Of a stretch of 45,940 bases of DNA, positions 1 through 7,857 are shown in pieces (position 1 is the stretch's first letter; each line of letters begins with the position of its first letter). The stretch lies in NCBI GenBank assembly GCA_934476675.1, contig CAKSOE010000024.1:1-45940 (forward strand), read 5' to 3'. The notes below the pieces were generated by a model. It was not told where the DNA came from. It was given only the letters and a program-made list of their open reading frames with translations, and did not search any database. A program made the position numbers and the translations under genes. This DNA comes from an uncultured Clostridia bacterium (GTDB taxonomy: Bacteria; Bacillota; Clostridia; UBA1381).

Positions 1-172
1 TCAAGGCTCGGAGTATATACATACGCCGTCGCCTTTCAAGAAGGCAATCTGCTTGCGTCTTTTCCATGTTGCGATTGCGCTGTCATAGGGCGGTAAAATA
101 AAAATCAGCATGGAAAATACACGGCATACCCCAACTGCTTGCGTTTTTCCGTGTTGCAGAATGGAGATTACC

Positions 173-1420
173 ATGAAGAATAAAATAATTATTTTTGTGT
201 TCTTTTTGTGTATTGCGGCGTCCGCGGCAATTATTTTCGCAGCGCCGGCGGACAAGCAGAGCGTGTACGAGGAGAACAGGACTCCGGCGGAGCTTATGCC
301 CGTCACACGTGAAAATCTTCTGACCGGAAAGCTTATGTCGAATTTTGAAGATTATCTCGGCGATAGCGTAGGCTTCCGTTCGGTTCTGACGCAGGCGTCG
401 GAATGGATTGAGAGGAAAAAGGGCGTTGAGAGTCACCAAGGCAAAATCGTTGCGACAAACAAGGATATAGGCACATCTCTTGTGCAGAAATCAAGTCTGC
501 TTGTCGTAAACGATACCGTTATGGAAATGTTTATCAAAAACCGCGGTGCGGAGGAAAAATACATAAACACAATAAATTATTTTGACGACGTGTTCAAGGA
601 TATAAAGATTTACAATATGATAATTCCCACACAGCTGGAATTTCTCGAGCCGGTGTATTCAAATATCGAGGACAGCCAAAAGGAAACGATAAATTACATA
701 TATTCAAAGCTGAATAAGGATATAGTGTCGGTCAATGCGTATGATTTCTTAAAGGAACATTCGGACGAATACATATATTTCCGCACCGATCACCACTGGA
801 CGTCACTCGGCGCATATTACGGCTACTGTGCGTTTCTCAAAGCCGCATCGGGCGAAGACGGCTGGAAAATGAGCAGTTATGAGGAGGGCTCGGATCCGTT
901 CACGATTACCGACTATGAAAATATCGGACGCGGCGGATTGAAAAAGCATACGGTAAACAACTTTTTGGGATATTTGTATAAACAGGCGCAGTCGCCGGAG
1001 CTTTCAAAAAAACCCGACGCGATTGAATGGTTCGACACAAATGAAGACGGTAAAATCACAATCGAAAACAGCGGCATGGACAAGGGCAAAAAGGTTGAAT
1101 ACAGCGGTGTTTTGTTTGATACCGACAAGAATAATTACGAGGTGTTCATGTCGGGCGATCAGCCTGTATCGGTGCTGACAAACGAGAGAAATACCAACGG
1201 CAAAACCATAATGATTTTAAAGGATTCGTATGCAAATGCGTTTGTGCCGTGGCTTATAAACAATTATCACAGGATTGTGCTTGTAGATCCGCGAACCTGC
1301 ACGGACAGCCTGCAAACGCTTATAGAAAAATATAAGCCGGAGGAATGTCTGATTATGAATTATATTTTCACAACTACATTTTCCGACTATTCGCAGATGA
1401 TGGCAGATTTGGTTAAATAA
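173..1420 (+). CDS. DHHW-family exported protein (AlgX/AlgJ-like SGNH fold)
   Basis: Predicted 415-residue exported or membrane-anchored protein. Residues 5-24 form a hydrophobic signal/anchor segment ending near FAAPAD. The family-naming DHHW motif is at residues 206-209 in FRTDHHWTSLGAYYGY, and a conserved C-terminal ILKDSYANAFVPWL block follows. DHHW proteins are related to AlgJ/AlgX and usually work with an MBOAT O-acyltransferase that modifies cell-surface glycans; that partner, if present, lies left of the window. The start at 173 is preferred over an in-frame ATG at 110 because GGAG stands at 163-166 and the signal peptide follows directly. A strong hairpin terminator follows the stop. 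The family is recognised from the motif; the acetylation role is inferred. Confidence 0.85.
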   Translation: MKNKIIIFVFFLCIAASAAIIFAAPADKQSVYEENRTPAELMPVTRENLLTGKLMSNFEDYLGDSVGFRSVLTQASEWIERKKGVESHQGKIVATNKDIGTSLVQKSSLLVVNDTVMEMFIKNRGAEEKYINTINYFDDVFKDIKIYNMIIPTQLEFLEPVYSNIEDSQKETINYIYSKLNKDIVSVNAYDFLKEHSDEYIYFRTDHHWTSLGAYYGYCAFLKAASGEDGWKMSSYEEGSDPFTITDYENIGRGGLKKHTVNNFLGYLYKQAQSPELSKKPDAIEWFDTNEDGKITIENSGMDKGKKVEYSGVLFDTDKNNYEVFMSGDQPVSVLTNERNTNGKTIMILKDSYANAFVPWLINNYHRIVLVDPRTCTDSLQTLIEKYKPEECLIMNYIFTTTFSDYSQMMADLVK

Positions 1421-1470
1421 AGAATCAGCTGTAAAAAAAGTTGCCTTTTTTACAGCTGATTCTTTTTATT
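1421..1470. terminator. Rho-independent terminator after the DHHW gene, possibly bidirectional
   Basis: An 18-bp perfect stem (AGAATCAGCTGTAAAAAA at 1421-1438 with its complement at 1446-1463) and a 7-nt loop are followed by TTTTTATT. The opposite strand also runs into a T-rich stretch, so it may also stop transcription from the convergent deacetylase gene. Confidence 0.9.
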
Positions 1471-1560
1471 CGCAGCAAAAGGCATTAAAATTTTTTCGGC
1501 AAAATATAAAATCTCTTGTTTTATTTATATAAAATTGCCTTTTTGCGATCCGGACTTTTT

Positions 1561-2418
1561 TTACAGCATCTTTTTTGTTTCTCCGGCTTTTATACACACT
1601 ATATCTTTGCTGCATCTGCCGTGTTCAAACCACAAATCCGTTGCTGTCGGATTTGTAACGATAGTCTGGTCGTGATTAAATATAAGATGATTGAATGCGT
1701 CAACATAATCGTAAATTTCAATGTTTGTCGCATACCATATATCATCATGGTTTGCAGCCTTTGCGGCAAACTTTTCCGCAACCTCCCAGTTGTCGTTATT
1801 CACAAATTCAAAGCTGTGACCCCATACGTAAAACAGCCACGAATTTGACCTGAAAGGAGTGTCGTAAGGACTTTCGTTCACGAATTTATCCAAAAGCTCA
1901 TCAAACTTTTCGTCAAGATAATGGCAGCTCGGTGAAAGTCTAAGCCAGTCTGTCGGAATATCAAAGCTGTGAGATGCTTCCGTTGTTCTCGAATAAACTA
2001 TTCCGGCGGCTTTTATTGCGTTCACCACGTCGTCGCTGTATGTACCGTAAGGATATGCCATGCCGCGTATCGTGGTGCTGAACATATTTTCAAGCGCGGC
2101 TCTGTCGTTCGCCGCCTCAAAAAGCGCCGACGCCGGCGAAAGCTTTTCCATGTACAGGTGATGCTCACCGTGAATCGCAACCTCATGCGGCTTGTCTGAA
2201 TACGTTTCGAGTATTTCCTTTTTCGTCATCCATCTTTTCGGATTGTCGGTTATGTCGGCTTCGTCTATGCACGCATAGCTGTTCAGATTAAATGTGCATT
2301 TGAGACTGTTTTTATCAAAAATCTCCATAAGACGTCTGTCACAGTAAGGCCCGTCGTCAAAGCTTAATGTAAACGCTTTTAATTTTCCCTGCGGAAAACG
2401 TATAAATATATCTTTCAT
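1561..2418 (-). CDS. Polysaccharide deacetylase (NodB/CE4 family)
   Basis: 285 residues with a NodB-type deacetylase core. The catalytic/metal motif FDDGP is at residues 20-24 and the metal-binding HxxxH pair is H83/H87 in AIHGEHH. Further conserved elements are a MAYPYGTYSDDV block and a C-terminal WGHSFEF block. CE4 enzymes remove N- or O-acetyl groups from polysaccharides such as peptidoglycan or chitooligosaccharides. There is no signal peptide, so a cytosolic or unusually exported enzyme is implied and the substrate is unknown. It is transcribed alone from a near-consensus promoter that diverges from the aminotransferase gene; AGGAG lies about 10 nt before the ATG. Confidence 0.88.
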   Translation of the reverse strand: MKDIFIRFPQGKLKAFTLSFDDGPYCDRRLMEIFDKNSLKCTFNLNSYACIDEADITDNPKRWMTKKEILETYSDKPHEVAIHGEHHLYMEKLSPASALFEAANDRAALENMFSTTIRGMAYPYGTYSDDVVNAIKAAGIVYSRTTEASHSFDIPTDWLRLSPSCHYLDEKFDELLDKFVNESPYDTPFRSNSWLFYVWGHSFEFVNNDNWEVAEKFAAKAANHDDIWYATNIEIYDYVDAFNHLIFNHDQTIVTNPTATDLWFEHGRCSKDIVCIKAGETKKML

Positions 2419-2450
2419 AAATCATACACTCCTATGTAAAATATAGGCTA

Positions 2451-2479
2451 ATTATATAATATCGGTTTTGTGATGTCAA
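2451..2479 (-). promoter_or_regulatory. Sigma-A-type promoter for the polysaccharide deacetylase
   Basis: On the minus strand TTGACA (2479-2474) and TATAAT (2456-2451) are separated by exactly 17 bp, about 35 bp ahead of the deacetylase start. The promoter is divergent from that of the aminotransferase. Confidence 0.8.
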
Positions 2480-2518
2480 TATATAAGCTGAAATTTTTAC
2501 AAAATATTGCTGCGGCTA

Positions 2519-2547
2519 TTGCAAAATACAATTTTTTGTGGTATTCT
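2519..2547 (+). promoter_or_regulatory. Promoter for the branched-chain aminotransferase
   Basis: TTGCAA (2519-2524), a 17-bp spacer and TATTCT (2542-2547), about 30 bp ahead of the chosen start codon. This placement argues against the in-frame ATG at 2470, which lies upstream of the promoter. Confidence 0.65.
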
Positions 2548-2574
2548 ATTTTAAAAGCGGTACGGAAGGAAGTA

Positions 2575-3606
2575 ATGAGAATGGAAAAGAAAAATATCGA
2601 TTGGTCAAATCTTGGATTCGGTTACATAAAAACCGACAAAAGATATGTGTCTGAATTCAAGGACGGGAAATGGGATGACGGCATACTGACGGACGATAAT
2701 ACAGTTACGATAAGCGAATGTGCCGGAGTTCTGCAATATGCGCAGACGGTTTTTGAAGGCTTAAAGGCGTATACGACAGAGGACGGCAGAACAGTTGTGT
2801 TCCGCCCCGACCTTAACGGAGAACGTTTTGAAAATTCCGCAAAGCGTCTGGAAATGCCCGTATTCCCCAAGGAAAGATTTATCGAAGCAGTTACGGAAAC
2901 GGTAAAGGCAAATGCCGCATATGTTCCGCCGTTCGGTTCGGGCGCAAGCTTATATATACGTCCGTATATGTTCGGTTCAAATGCGGTAATCGGAGTTAAG
3001 CCGGCGGACGAATATCAGTTCAGAGTATTTACGACACCGGTAGGCCCGTATTTCAAAGGCGGTGCAAAACCGCTTACGATCAAAGTTTCGGACTTTGACC
3101 GTGCAGCGCCCAACGGAACGGGACACATCAAAGCCGGACTTAACTATGCAATGAGCCTGCACGCAATCGTGACGGCACACGAAGAAGGCTATGCGGAAAA
3201 TATGTATCTTGACGCAGCCACAAGAACAAAGGTAGAGGAAACAGGCGGCGCAAACTTCCTGTTTGTTACGAAAGACAATAAGGTTGTAACGCCGAAATCA
3301 TCGAGCATACTGCCGTCAATCACAAGACGTTCGCTTATGTACGTTGCGGAAAAGTATCTCGGTCTTGAAACGGAAACGCGCGAGGTTTATTTTGACGAGG
3401 TAAAGGATTTTGCCGAATGTGGTCTTTGCGGCACTGCTGCCGTAATTTCGCCGGTAGGAAAAATCGTTGATCACGGCAAGGAAATATGCTTCCCCAGCGG
3501 TATGGAGGAGATGGGCCCCGTTACCAAAAAGCTGTATGAAACGCTTACAGGTATTCAGATGGGACATATCGAAGCTCCGGAGGGCTGGATAAAAGAAATT
3601 AAATAA
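2575..3606 (+). CDS. ilvE: Branched-chain amino acid aminotransferase
   Basis: 343-residue fold-type IV PLP enzyme that interconverts Leu, Ile and Val with their 2-oxo acids using glutamate/2-oxoglutarate. Length and sequence fit the long (type II) bacterial/mitochondrial branch. The PLP-binding lysine is K186 in GTGHIKAGLNYAMSL; the cofactor motif EETGGANFLFV and the C-terminal CGTAAVISPVG block are present. The start is placed at ATG 2575 behind GGAAGGA (2564-2570); ATG 2581 is a near-equivalent choice. It appears monocistronic: a new promoter and T-box leader begin just after the stop. No T-box or leader peptide was seen in front of this gene itself. Confidence 0.93.
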   Translation: MRMEKKNIDWSNLGFGYIKTDKRYVSEFKDGKWDDGILTDDNTVTISECAGVLQYAQTVFEGLKAYTTEDGRTVVFRPDLNGERFENSAKRLEMPVFPKERFIEAVTETVKANAAYVPPFGSGASLYIRPYMFGSNAVIGVKPADEYQFRVFTTPVGPYFKGGAKPLTIKVSDFDRAAPNGTGHIKAGLNYAMSLHAIVTAHEEGYAENMYLDAATRTKVEETGGANFLFVTKDNKVVTPKSSSILPSITRRSLMYVAEKYLGLETETREVYFDEVKDFAECGLCGTAAVISPVGKIVDHGKEICFPSGMEEMGPVTKKLYETLTGIQMGHIEAPEGWIKEIK

Positions 3607-3621
3607 ATTCAAAAAAAAGTG

Positions 3622-3650
3622 TTGACAAATCAAAAATATTGTGCTAATAT
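3622..3650 (+). promoter_or_regulatory. Extended -10 promoter driving the T-box leader
   Basis: TTGACA (3622-3627), a 17-bp spacer and TGCTAATAT, giving a TG-extended -10 (TAATAT 3645-3650). It starts 16 nt after the aminotransferase stop codon, so the leader and transporter form an independent transcription unit. Confidence 0.85.
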
Positions 3651-3659
3651 ATCTTTAAA

Positions 3660-3925
3660 CCGATGAACAAGAGTAGTAACTTAATACAACTGCTTTTCGA
3701 GAGAGCTGCGGAGGGTGTGATCGCAGTAAAGCGGGCTTAGGTGAATGGACTTGCGAGGGCAAACTGAGCCGAAAGGTTAGGGGCGACGGAGGCCTACCGT
3801 AGAAACAGGCAGACATATAGTGGTATGTCGGTGAGTGCATTCCTTTTTTCGGAATGAATTTGGGTGGCAACGCAGGAGTTTATACACTCTTGTCCCAAGT
3901 ATTTGGGACAGGAGTGTTTTTTGTT
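3660..3925 (+). promoter_or_regulatory. T-box leader, tryptophan specificity predicted
   Basis: tRNA-sensing leader that controls the downstream ABC importer by antitermination. In the Stem I specifier loop, CAAG (3668-3671) pairs with CTTG (3750-3753); AGTAGTA lies on the 5' side and GTGAATGGA on the 3' side, placing UGG (Trp) at 3746-3748. The T-box proper is TGGGTGGCAACGC (3861-3873), with TGGC at 3865-3868 as the acceptor-binding bulge. Its variable base C would pair with discriminator G73, which bacterial tRNA-Trp carries. The leader ends in an intrinsic terminator. Both specificity clues agree with the trpXYZ-like genes downstream. Confidence 0.88.
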
Positions 3926-3926
3926 T
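3884..3926 (+). terminator. T-box regulatory terminator
   Basis: A 15-bp stem with one G-U pair (ACACTCTTGTCCCAA at 3884-3898 against 3903-3917) is followed by TTTTTTGTTTT. It is the default terminator of the T-box switch; uncharged tRNA should favour the alternative antiterminator built from the T-box sequence. Confidence 0.9.
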
Positions 3927-4010
3927 TAAATATTTTGTGCACGGATATTTAAGAAAGCATCTTCCCAAACGGCATATTAAAAATTAAAGCGAAAAAGGAG
4001 AAGATTTATT

Positions 4011-5018
4011 ATGAAAAAGATTACAGCGATTTTATTAACGGCGGTATTTGCAATAGGAGCATTGACAGGCTGCAAAACAGCATCGGCGCCGGAGAAAACA
4101 GAGGAAAAAAGTGCGGATAAGAGCTATACGGTAGGCGTTATACAGTATGTGAGCCATCCGTCGCTCGATAACTGCTACGAGGGCGTGGAAACGGCATTGC
4201 GCGAAACCTACGGCGATAAAATCACCATAGACCGTCAGATCGGTTCGGACTCATCGCCCGATTCGGATTGCGCATCGTATGCGGGACAGTTTGCGGCAAA
4301 GAATTACGACCTGATTGTTGCAATCGCAACTCCGGCGGCAACCTCGGCATTTGCAGCGGCGGAGGATAAGGATATTCCGGTTGTGTTCTGTGCGGTGTCC
4401 GACCCTGTCGGCGCAGGTATTGCAAAGAGCATCGACAAGCCGGGTTATAACTGCTCGGGTACTTCGGACGTTCTCGATATGAAAGCACAGGTTGAGCTTA
4501 TAAAGTCAATGCAGCCGGAGGCAAAGAAAATCGGCGTACTTTATACAACAAGCGAATCAAACTCAATCGCACAGCTTAAGCTGCTTACGGAGGCGGCACA
4601 AAAAGAAAATATGGAGGTTGTTTCAACGGGTATTCAGAATGACGCGGATATTCCGGCAGCGGCAGCAGCGCTGGCAGCACAGGTTGACTGTATAAATAAT
4701 TTCACCGATAATAAGGTAGTAAACAATCTGAGCGTACTGCTCTCGGCGGCAAACAATGCAAAGGTTCCCGTATACGGCTCGGAGGTTGAGCAGGTAAAGA
4801 ACGGCTGCCTTGCGTCCATGTCAATCGATTATGTCGCACTCGGAAAAACAACCGGAAAAATGGCAGCGGACGCACTTTCGGGCAAAAAGCTTGCGGATAT
4901 GGCTGTACAGACAATTTCGGAGGCAACACCGGTTGTAAACACGGAGGTTTTGGCAAGCTTCGGAATGACTCTGCCGGCAGGCTATGAAAATGCAGAAAAG
5001 GTAGAAACCAATAAATAA
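4011..5018 (+). CDS. trpX: ABC importer substrate-binding lipoprotein, TrpX-like
   Basis: 335-residue periplasmic-binding-protein-like lipoprotein of the ABC_sub_bind type. The signal peptide ends in the lipobox LTGC, with acylated Cys21. Mature-domain blocks typical of the family are seen: YTVGVIQYVSHPSLDNC, ATPAATSAF, PVVFCAVSDPVGAG, IGVLYTTSESNS and SMSIDYVALGKTTGKMA. It should capture the ligand at the outer membrane face and deliver it to the permease encoded next. Related trpXYZ loci in Firmicutes sit behind Trp T-boxes, as here, so tryptophan or a precursor is the best ligand guess. AGGAGA precedes the ATG. A dispersed repeat separates it from the permease gene. Confidence 0.85.
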   Translation: MKKITAILLTAVFAIGALTGCKTASAPEKTEEKSADKSYTVGVIQYVSHPSLDNCYEGVETALRETYGDKITIDRQIGSDSSPDSDCASYAGQFAAKNYDLIVAIATPAATSAFAAAEDKDIPVVFCAVSDPVGAGIAKSIDKPGYNCSGTSDVLDMKAQVELIKSMQPEAKKIGVLYTTSESNSIAQLKLLTEAAQKENMEVVSTGIQNDADIPAAAAALAAQVDCINNFTDNKVVNNLSVLLSAANNAKVPVYGSEVEQVKNGCLASMSIDYVALGKTTGKMAADALSGKKLADMAVQTISEATPVVNTEVLASFGMTLPAGYENAEKVETNK

Positions 5019-5031
5019 TAAAAATTGCGGT

Positions 5032-5155
5032 GGATGAGGTGTAATATACCACCTCATCAGTCACTGCGTGACAGCTTCCCCCATTGACGCTACGCAAAAC
5101 TATGTTTTGCTATGCTGCAACACTCCGTGTTGCTCACCTCAAAGGGAAAGCCAAA
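5032..5155 (+). repeat. Dispersed clostridial repeat (copy 1), inside the importer operon
   Basis: An intergenic element with a GATGAGGTG/CACCTCATC inverted repeat at its left end, then an inner hairpin AGTCACTGCGTGACAG..., then GCAAAACTATGTTTTGC and a CCTCAAAGGGAAAGCC tail. The same ordered blocks occur near 6992-7065 (inverted) and 45646-45727. It carries no open frame and lies between the binding-protein and permease genes, ending just before the permease ribosome site. Confidence 0.75.
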
Positions 5156-5174
5156 AAGATTTGGAGGAATATAA

Positions 5175-6119
5175 ATGCTATCGATACTTTTAGGGTCTCT
5201 TGACGTAATACTGCAAGACGGCTTCATGTATTCATTGATTGCAATGGGATATTACGTATCCTATTCAATCCTGGATTTTCCCGACCTCACGGCTGAGGGA
5301 ACGGTGCTGTCGGGCGGCGTAACATTCGGATTGCTGGTAAAAAGCGGAGTAAGTCCGCATATAGCGCTTATTGCCGCATTTCTTGTGGGATTTGTGTTCG
5401 GCTCGGTAACGGGCATACTGCACGTCAGACTTAAAATACGTCCGCTTTTGTGCGGAATATTGGTATCGACAGCGCTTATTTCCGTAAATCTTGTGGCAAC
5501 GGTTGCAGGAATGGGCGGAAACTTTGCCGGAGACGGCGCTCTTTCAACGATTGATTTGGGGCGCGGTGTGCCGACGATTATAAGGGTGTTCCCCGCAACG
5601 CTTTTACCGACGGATTTTATCGGGTTTAATATAAGAAAGCTTTTGACTTTCTTTGTTATAGCGCTGATATTCAAGCTGATACTTGATTTTTACTTAAAGA
5701 CGAAAAACGGCTTGCTGCTGCGTGCGGCAGGCGGAAATCCGCAGTACGTGACGATGCTTGCAAAGGACGAGGGCAAAAGCAAAATCCTCGGACTTGCAAT
5801 CGGCAACGGCTATGCCGCGGCGGCAGGCGCGCTGATTGTACAGAGCCGCGGAAACGTCAACCAGAATATCGGAATCGGAATGATTGTAATAGGGCTTGCA
5901 TCGCTTATAATCGGACTTTCGGTGTTTGGTAAGGTTAAGTTTATGAAGCCGACAACAAAGGTTATACTCGGTGCGGTGATATACCAGGCGTGTCTGGGAC
6001 TTGCGACGTTTTTGGGTGTTCCGTCGGCATATAATAAGATTATCATGGCGGCGCTGTTCACGATTGCGCTTGTGATAAGCGGCAAGAAAAAGAAAGGCGG
6101 TGCGGTAAGAAGTGCTTGA
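5175..6119 (+). CDS. trpY: ABC importer permease, TrpY-like
   Basis: 314-residue multi-pass inner-membrane protein with 8-9 hydrophobic segments from residue 1 onward (for example MGYYVSYSILDFPDLTAEGT, LIAAFLVGFVFGSVTG and LLTFFVIALIFKLILDF). It resembles the BPD_transp_2-type permeases that pair with ABC_sub_bind binding proteins. It forms the transmembrane channel of the presumed tryptophan/aromatic importer. GGAGGAA at 5162-5168 precedes the ATG. The gene overlaps the following ATPase gene by 8 nt, indicating translational coupling. Confidence 0.85.
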   Translation: MLSILLGSLDVILQDGFMYSLIAMGYYVSYSILDFPDLTAEGTVLSGGVTFGLLVKSGVSPHIALIAAFLVGFVFGSVTGILHVRLKIRPLLCGILVSTALISVNLVATVAGMGGNFAGDGALSTIDLGRGVPTIIRVFPATLLPTDFIGFNIRKLLTFFVIALIFKLILDFYLKTKNGLLLRAAGGNPQYVTMLAKDEGKSKILGLAIGNGYAAAAGALIVQSRGNVNQNIGIGMIVIGLASLIIGLSVFGKVKFMKPTTKVILGAVIYQACLGLATFLGVPSAYNKIIMAALFTIALVISGKKKKGGAVRSA

Positions 6120-6885
6120 GCTTGTTGATATAAGAAAGGATTTTAATGCCGGAACGCCCGACTGCGTAACGCTTTTTAACGGATTTGATTTTTCGGTTAA
6201 GGACGGCGAGTTTGTGTCGGTTATCGGCTCAAACGGTTCGGGAAAAACAACGCTGCTTAATCTTGTGTGCGGTTCGATTGCGCCGGATAGCGGCAAAATT
6301 ATTTTTGACGGCAGAGATATAACGAATGTATGCGAGTATAAGAGGGCGGATTTTATAGGGCGTGTGTTCCAGAACCCGTCTATGGGAACGTGTCCCGAGC
6401 TTACAATAACGGAAAATATGGCGCTTGCGGATAATAAGGGCAAAAAATTCGGACTTACGAGAGCGGTTAACAAAAAGCGTGTTTCGTATTACCGCGAGCT
6501 TGTTTCGCAGTGCGGCATGGGACTGGAAAACAGAATGAACGTCAAGGTCGGTGCGCTTTCGGGGGGACAGCGCCAGGCGCTTGCTCTTGTTATTGCCAAT
6601 ATGACGGATATAAAGCTTTTGATTCTCGATGAGCATACCGCGGCGCTTGACCCTAAAACAAGCGAGAATATTATGCGGCTTACGGATAAAATGGTGTGTG
6701 AAAAGGGCATAACAACGCTTATGGTGACGCATAATCTGAGGTTTGCCGCAGAATACGGCACAAGGCTTGTGATGATGCACGAGGGCGAATGTATAATGGA
6801 TATTTCAGGCGAGGAAAAGAAGAATGCGTCTGTGGACGATATGCTCGGAAAATTTTATGAAATAAGTATAGAAAACGGTAATTAA
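6112..6885 (+). CDS. trpZ: ABC importer ATP-binding protein, TrpZ-like
   Basis: 257-residue ABC ATPase with Walker A GSNGSGKTT (residues 39-47), a Q-loop region at VFQNPSMGTCPELTITENM, signature LSGGQRQA, Walker B LLILDEHTAALD and switch His in MVTHNLRFA. It energises uptake through the preceding permease. The start is GTG at 6112, overlapping the permease stop and preceded by AAAGGCGG, the only start compatible with the conserved LELVDIRKDF N-terminus. It is the last gene of the T-box-controlled operon and is followed by a strong terminator. Confidence 0.88.
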   Translation: MLELVDIRKDFNAGTPDCVTLFNGFDFSVKDGEFVSVIGSNGSGKTTLLNLVCGSIAPDSGKIIFDGRDITNVCEYKRADFIGRVFQNPSMGTCPELTITENMALADNKGKKFGLTRAVNKKRVSYYRELVSQCGMGLENRMNVKVGALSGGQRQALALVIANMTDIKLLILDEHTAALDPKTSENIMRLTDKMVCEKGITTLMVTHNLRFAAEYGTRLVMMHEGECIMDISGEEKKNASVDDMLGKFYEISIENGN

Positions 6886-6932
6886 AAAACGTGATACAGT
6901 CGGAAATAACGGCTGTATCACGTTTTTTACTT
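6884..6932 (+). terminator. Terminator of the importer operon
   Basis: A 16-bp perfect stem AAAAAACGTGATACAG/CTGTATCACGTTTTTT (6884-6899 with 6913-6928) that overlaps the stop codon and ends in a T-run. Confidence 0.92.
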
Positions 6933-6991
6933 TTATAAAGGTGTTGTCACCGCACTGATTTTTAATTTTTTTATAACATACATTTCCTCTT

Positions 6992-7065
6992 AGGGGCGGA
7001 CAACACAGAGTTTTGCGCAGCGTCGATGGCGGGAAACTGTCACGAAGTGACTGATAAAGCGGTAT
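6992..7065 (-). repeat. Dispersed clostridial repeat (copy 2, inverted)
   Basis: Read on the minus strand it shows ATCAGTCACTTCGTGACAG, TTTCCCGCCATCGACGCT, GCGCAAAACTCTGTGTTG and CCCCTAAGAGG, the same ordered blocks as copy 1 at 5032-5155. It makes up much of the 335-bp intergenic region 6886-7220. The remainder is AT-rich and includes a 31-bp stretch (7095-7125) nearly identical to 17314-17345. Confidence 0.7.
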
Positions 7066-7159
7066 TTACTCGCAAATTATTATGATTTTATTTATTTTTT
7101 GAAAAAAGCAAGACATTGTAAAAAATTTCGAAAAAAATAATAAAGCGCTGCTGAATATA

Positions 7160-7188
7160 TTGACATTCGGCAGGTATTCCGATATACT
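7160..7188 (+). promoter_or_regulatory. Promoter for the zinc-ribbon/ASRT pair
   Basis: TTGACA (7160-7165), a 17-bp spacer and TATACT (7183-7188), 32 bp before the ATG at 7221. Confidence 0.85.
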
Positions 7189-7220
7189 GTATATACAGAT
7201 ATTGAAAAGGTGGTACAAAA

Positions 7221-7445
7221 ATGAGCAAAAGATTAGAACCATGTCCGTTCTGCGGAGGGAGCGTATATGCAACACACGGAATGATAGGAGCGGAGCTGGT
7301 GTTTTTAAAATGCAAAAAATGCGGTGCGGTAATGTCCTTTGATAATGCCGAATGTAACGCAGATCCGATAAAAGCCATTGATTATTTCAACAGACGAACA
7401 ATTGTTGAATATATTAACCAACGCAGAACAAAACCGGAGGAATAA
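7221..7445 (+). CDS. Small zinc-ribbon protein, Lar (restriction alleviation)-like
   Basis: 74 residues. CPFCGG (residues 8-13) and CKKCGA near residue 35 form a two-knuckle Cys4 zinc ribbon, followed by an A-x-x-x-F/Y-x-N-x-R-like stretch (KAIDYFNRRT), as in Lar-family proteins. Phage Lar proteins modify type I restriction, but many small chromosomal homologues have no known role, so only the fold is claimed. AAAGGTGG precedes the ATG. It is followed after 15 nt by an ASRT-like gene with its own AGGAGGAAG site, and both share one promoter and one terminator. No restriction-modification genes are in the window. Confidence 0.65.
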   Translation: MSKRLEPCPFCGGSVYATHGMIGAELVFLKCKKCGAVMSFDNAECNADPIKAIDYFNRRTIVEYINQRRTKPEE

Positions 7446-7460
7446 TTAAAGGAGGAAGAA

Positions 7461-7817
7461 ATGATAGGAAAAAACAGCTGGCTTATAGCCGATGGATTTA
7501 TGAGCAATACAAAAACAGAGGAATACGTGAGCCACGAGGCGGTGTGCGTGCTGAATTTATCCGAAGTTGAGGCGGAGATTAAAATAACGGTTTATTTTGA
7601 GGATGCAGAGCCGATGAGGGGGTTCACCGCAAAGTGCAAGCCTGAGCGCACAAACCACATAAGGCTTGACAAAATCAAAAACGATAAGGGCGAATCAATT
7701 CCGAAAGAAAAACCCTATGCGGTTCTGGTTGAAAGCAATACGCCGATTGTCTGCCAGCACAGCAGAATGGACGTTTCCGACAGCAATATGACGCTGATGA
7801 CAACAATAGCATATTAA
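7461..7817 (+). CDS. Sensory rhodopsin transducer-like (ASRT family) protein
   Basis: 118 residues matching the Anabaena sensory rhodopsin transducer family over full length: WLIADGFM near the start, LNLSEVEAEIKITVYFEDAEP in the middle, and LVESNTPIVCQHSRMDVSD plus MTTIAY at the end. ASRT is a small soluble beta-sandwich tetramer, first found with a retinal photoreceptor. No rhodopsin gene is visible here, so this copy most likely has a light-independent role, perhaps carbohydrate or ligand binding; that is inference. It is the second gene of a bicistron with the zinc-ribbon protein. Confidence 0.88.
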   Translation: MIGKNSWLIADGFMSNTKTEEYVSHEAVCVLNLSEVEAEIKITVYFEDAEPMRGFTAKCKPERTNHIRLDKIKNDKGESIPKEKPYAVLVESNTPIVCQHSRMDVSDSNMTLMTTIAY

Positions 7818-7857
7818 TACATAAAAACACCTGCAAAAGGCAGGTGTTTTTATGTAT
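7818..7857. terminator. Bidirectional terminator between convergent genes
   Basis: The hairpin core AAACACCTGC/GCAGGTGTTT (7826-7835 with 7841-7850) is extended by ATACATAA/TTATGTAT arms, giving A-rich and T-rich flanks on both strands. It lies between the ASRT gene and the convergent DUF4179 gene. Confidence 0.88.

Noticed and set aside
5694..6473. Open frame of 259 codons on the minus strand
   Set aside because: It is antisense to the permease and ATPase genes, which have full family motifs, and it contains no recognisable domain.
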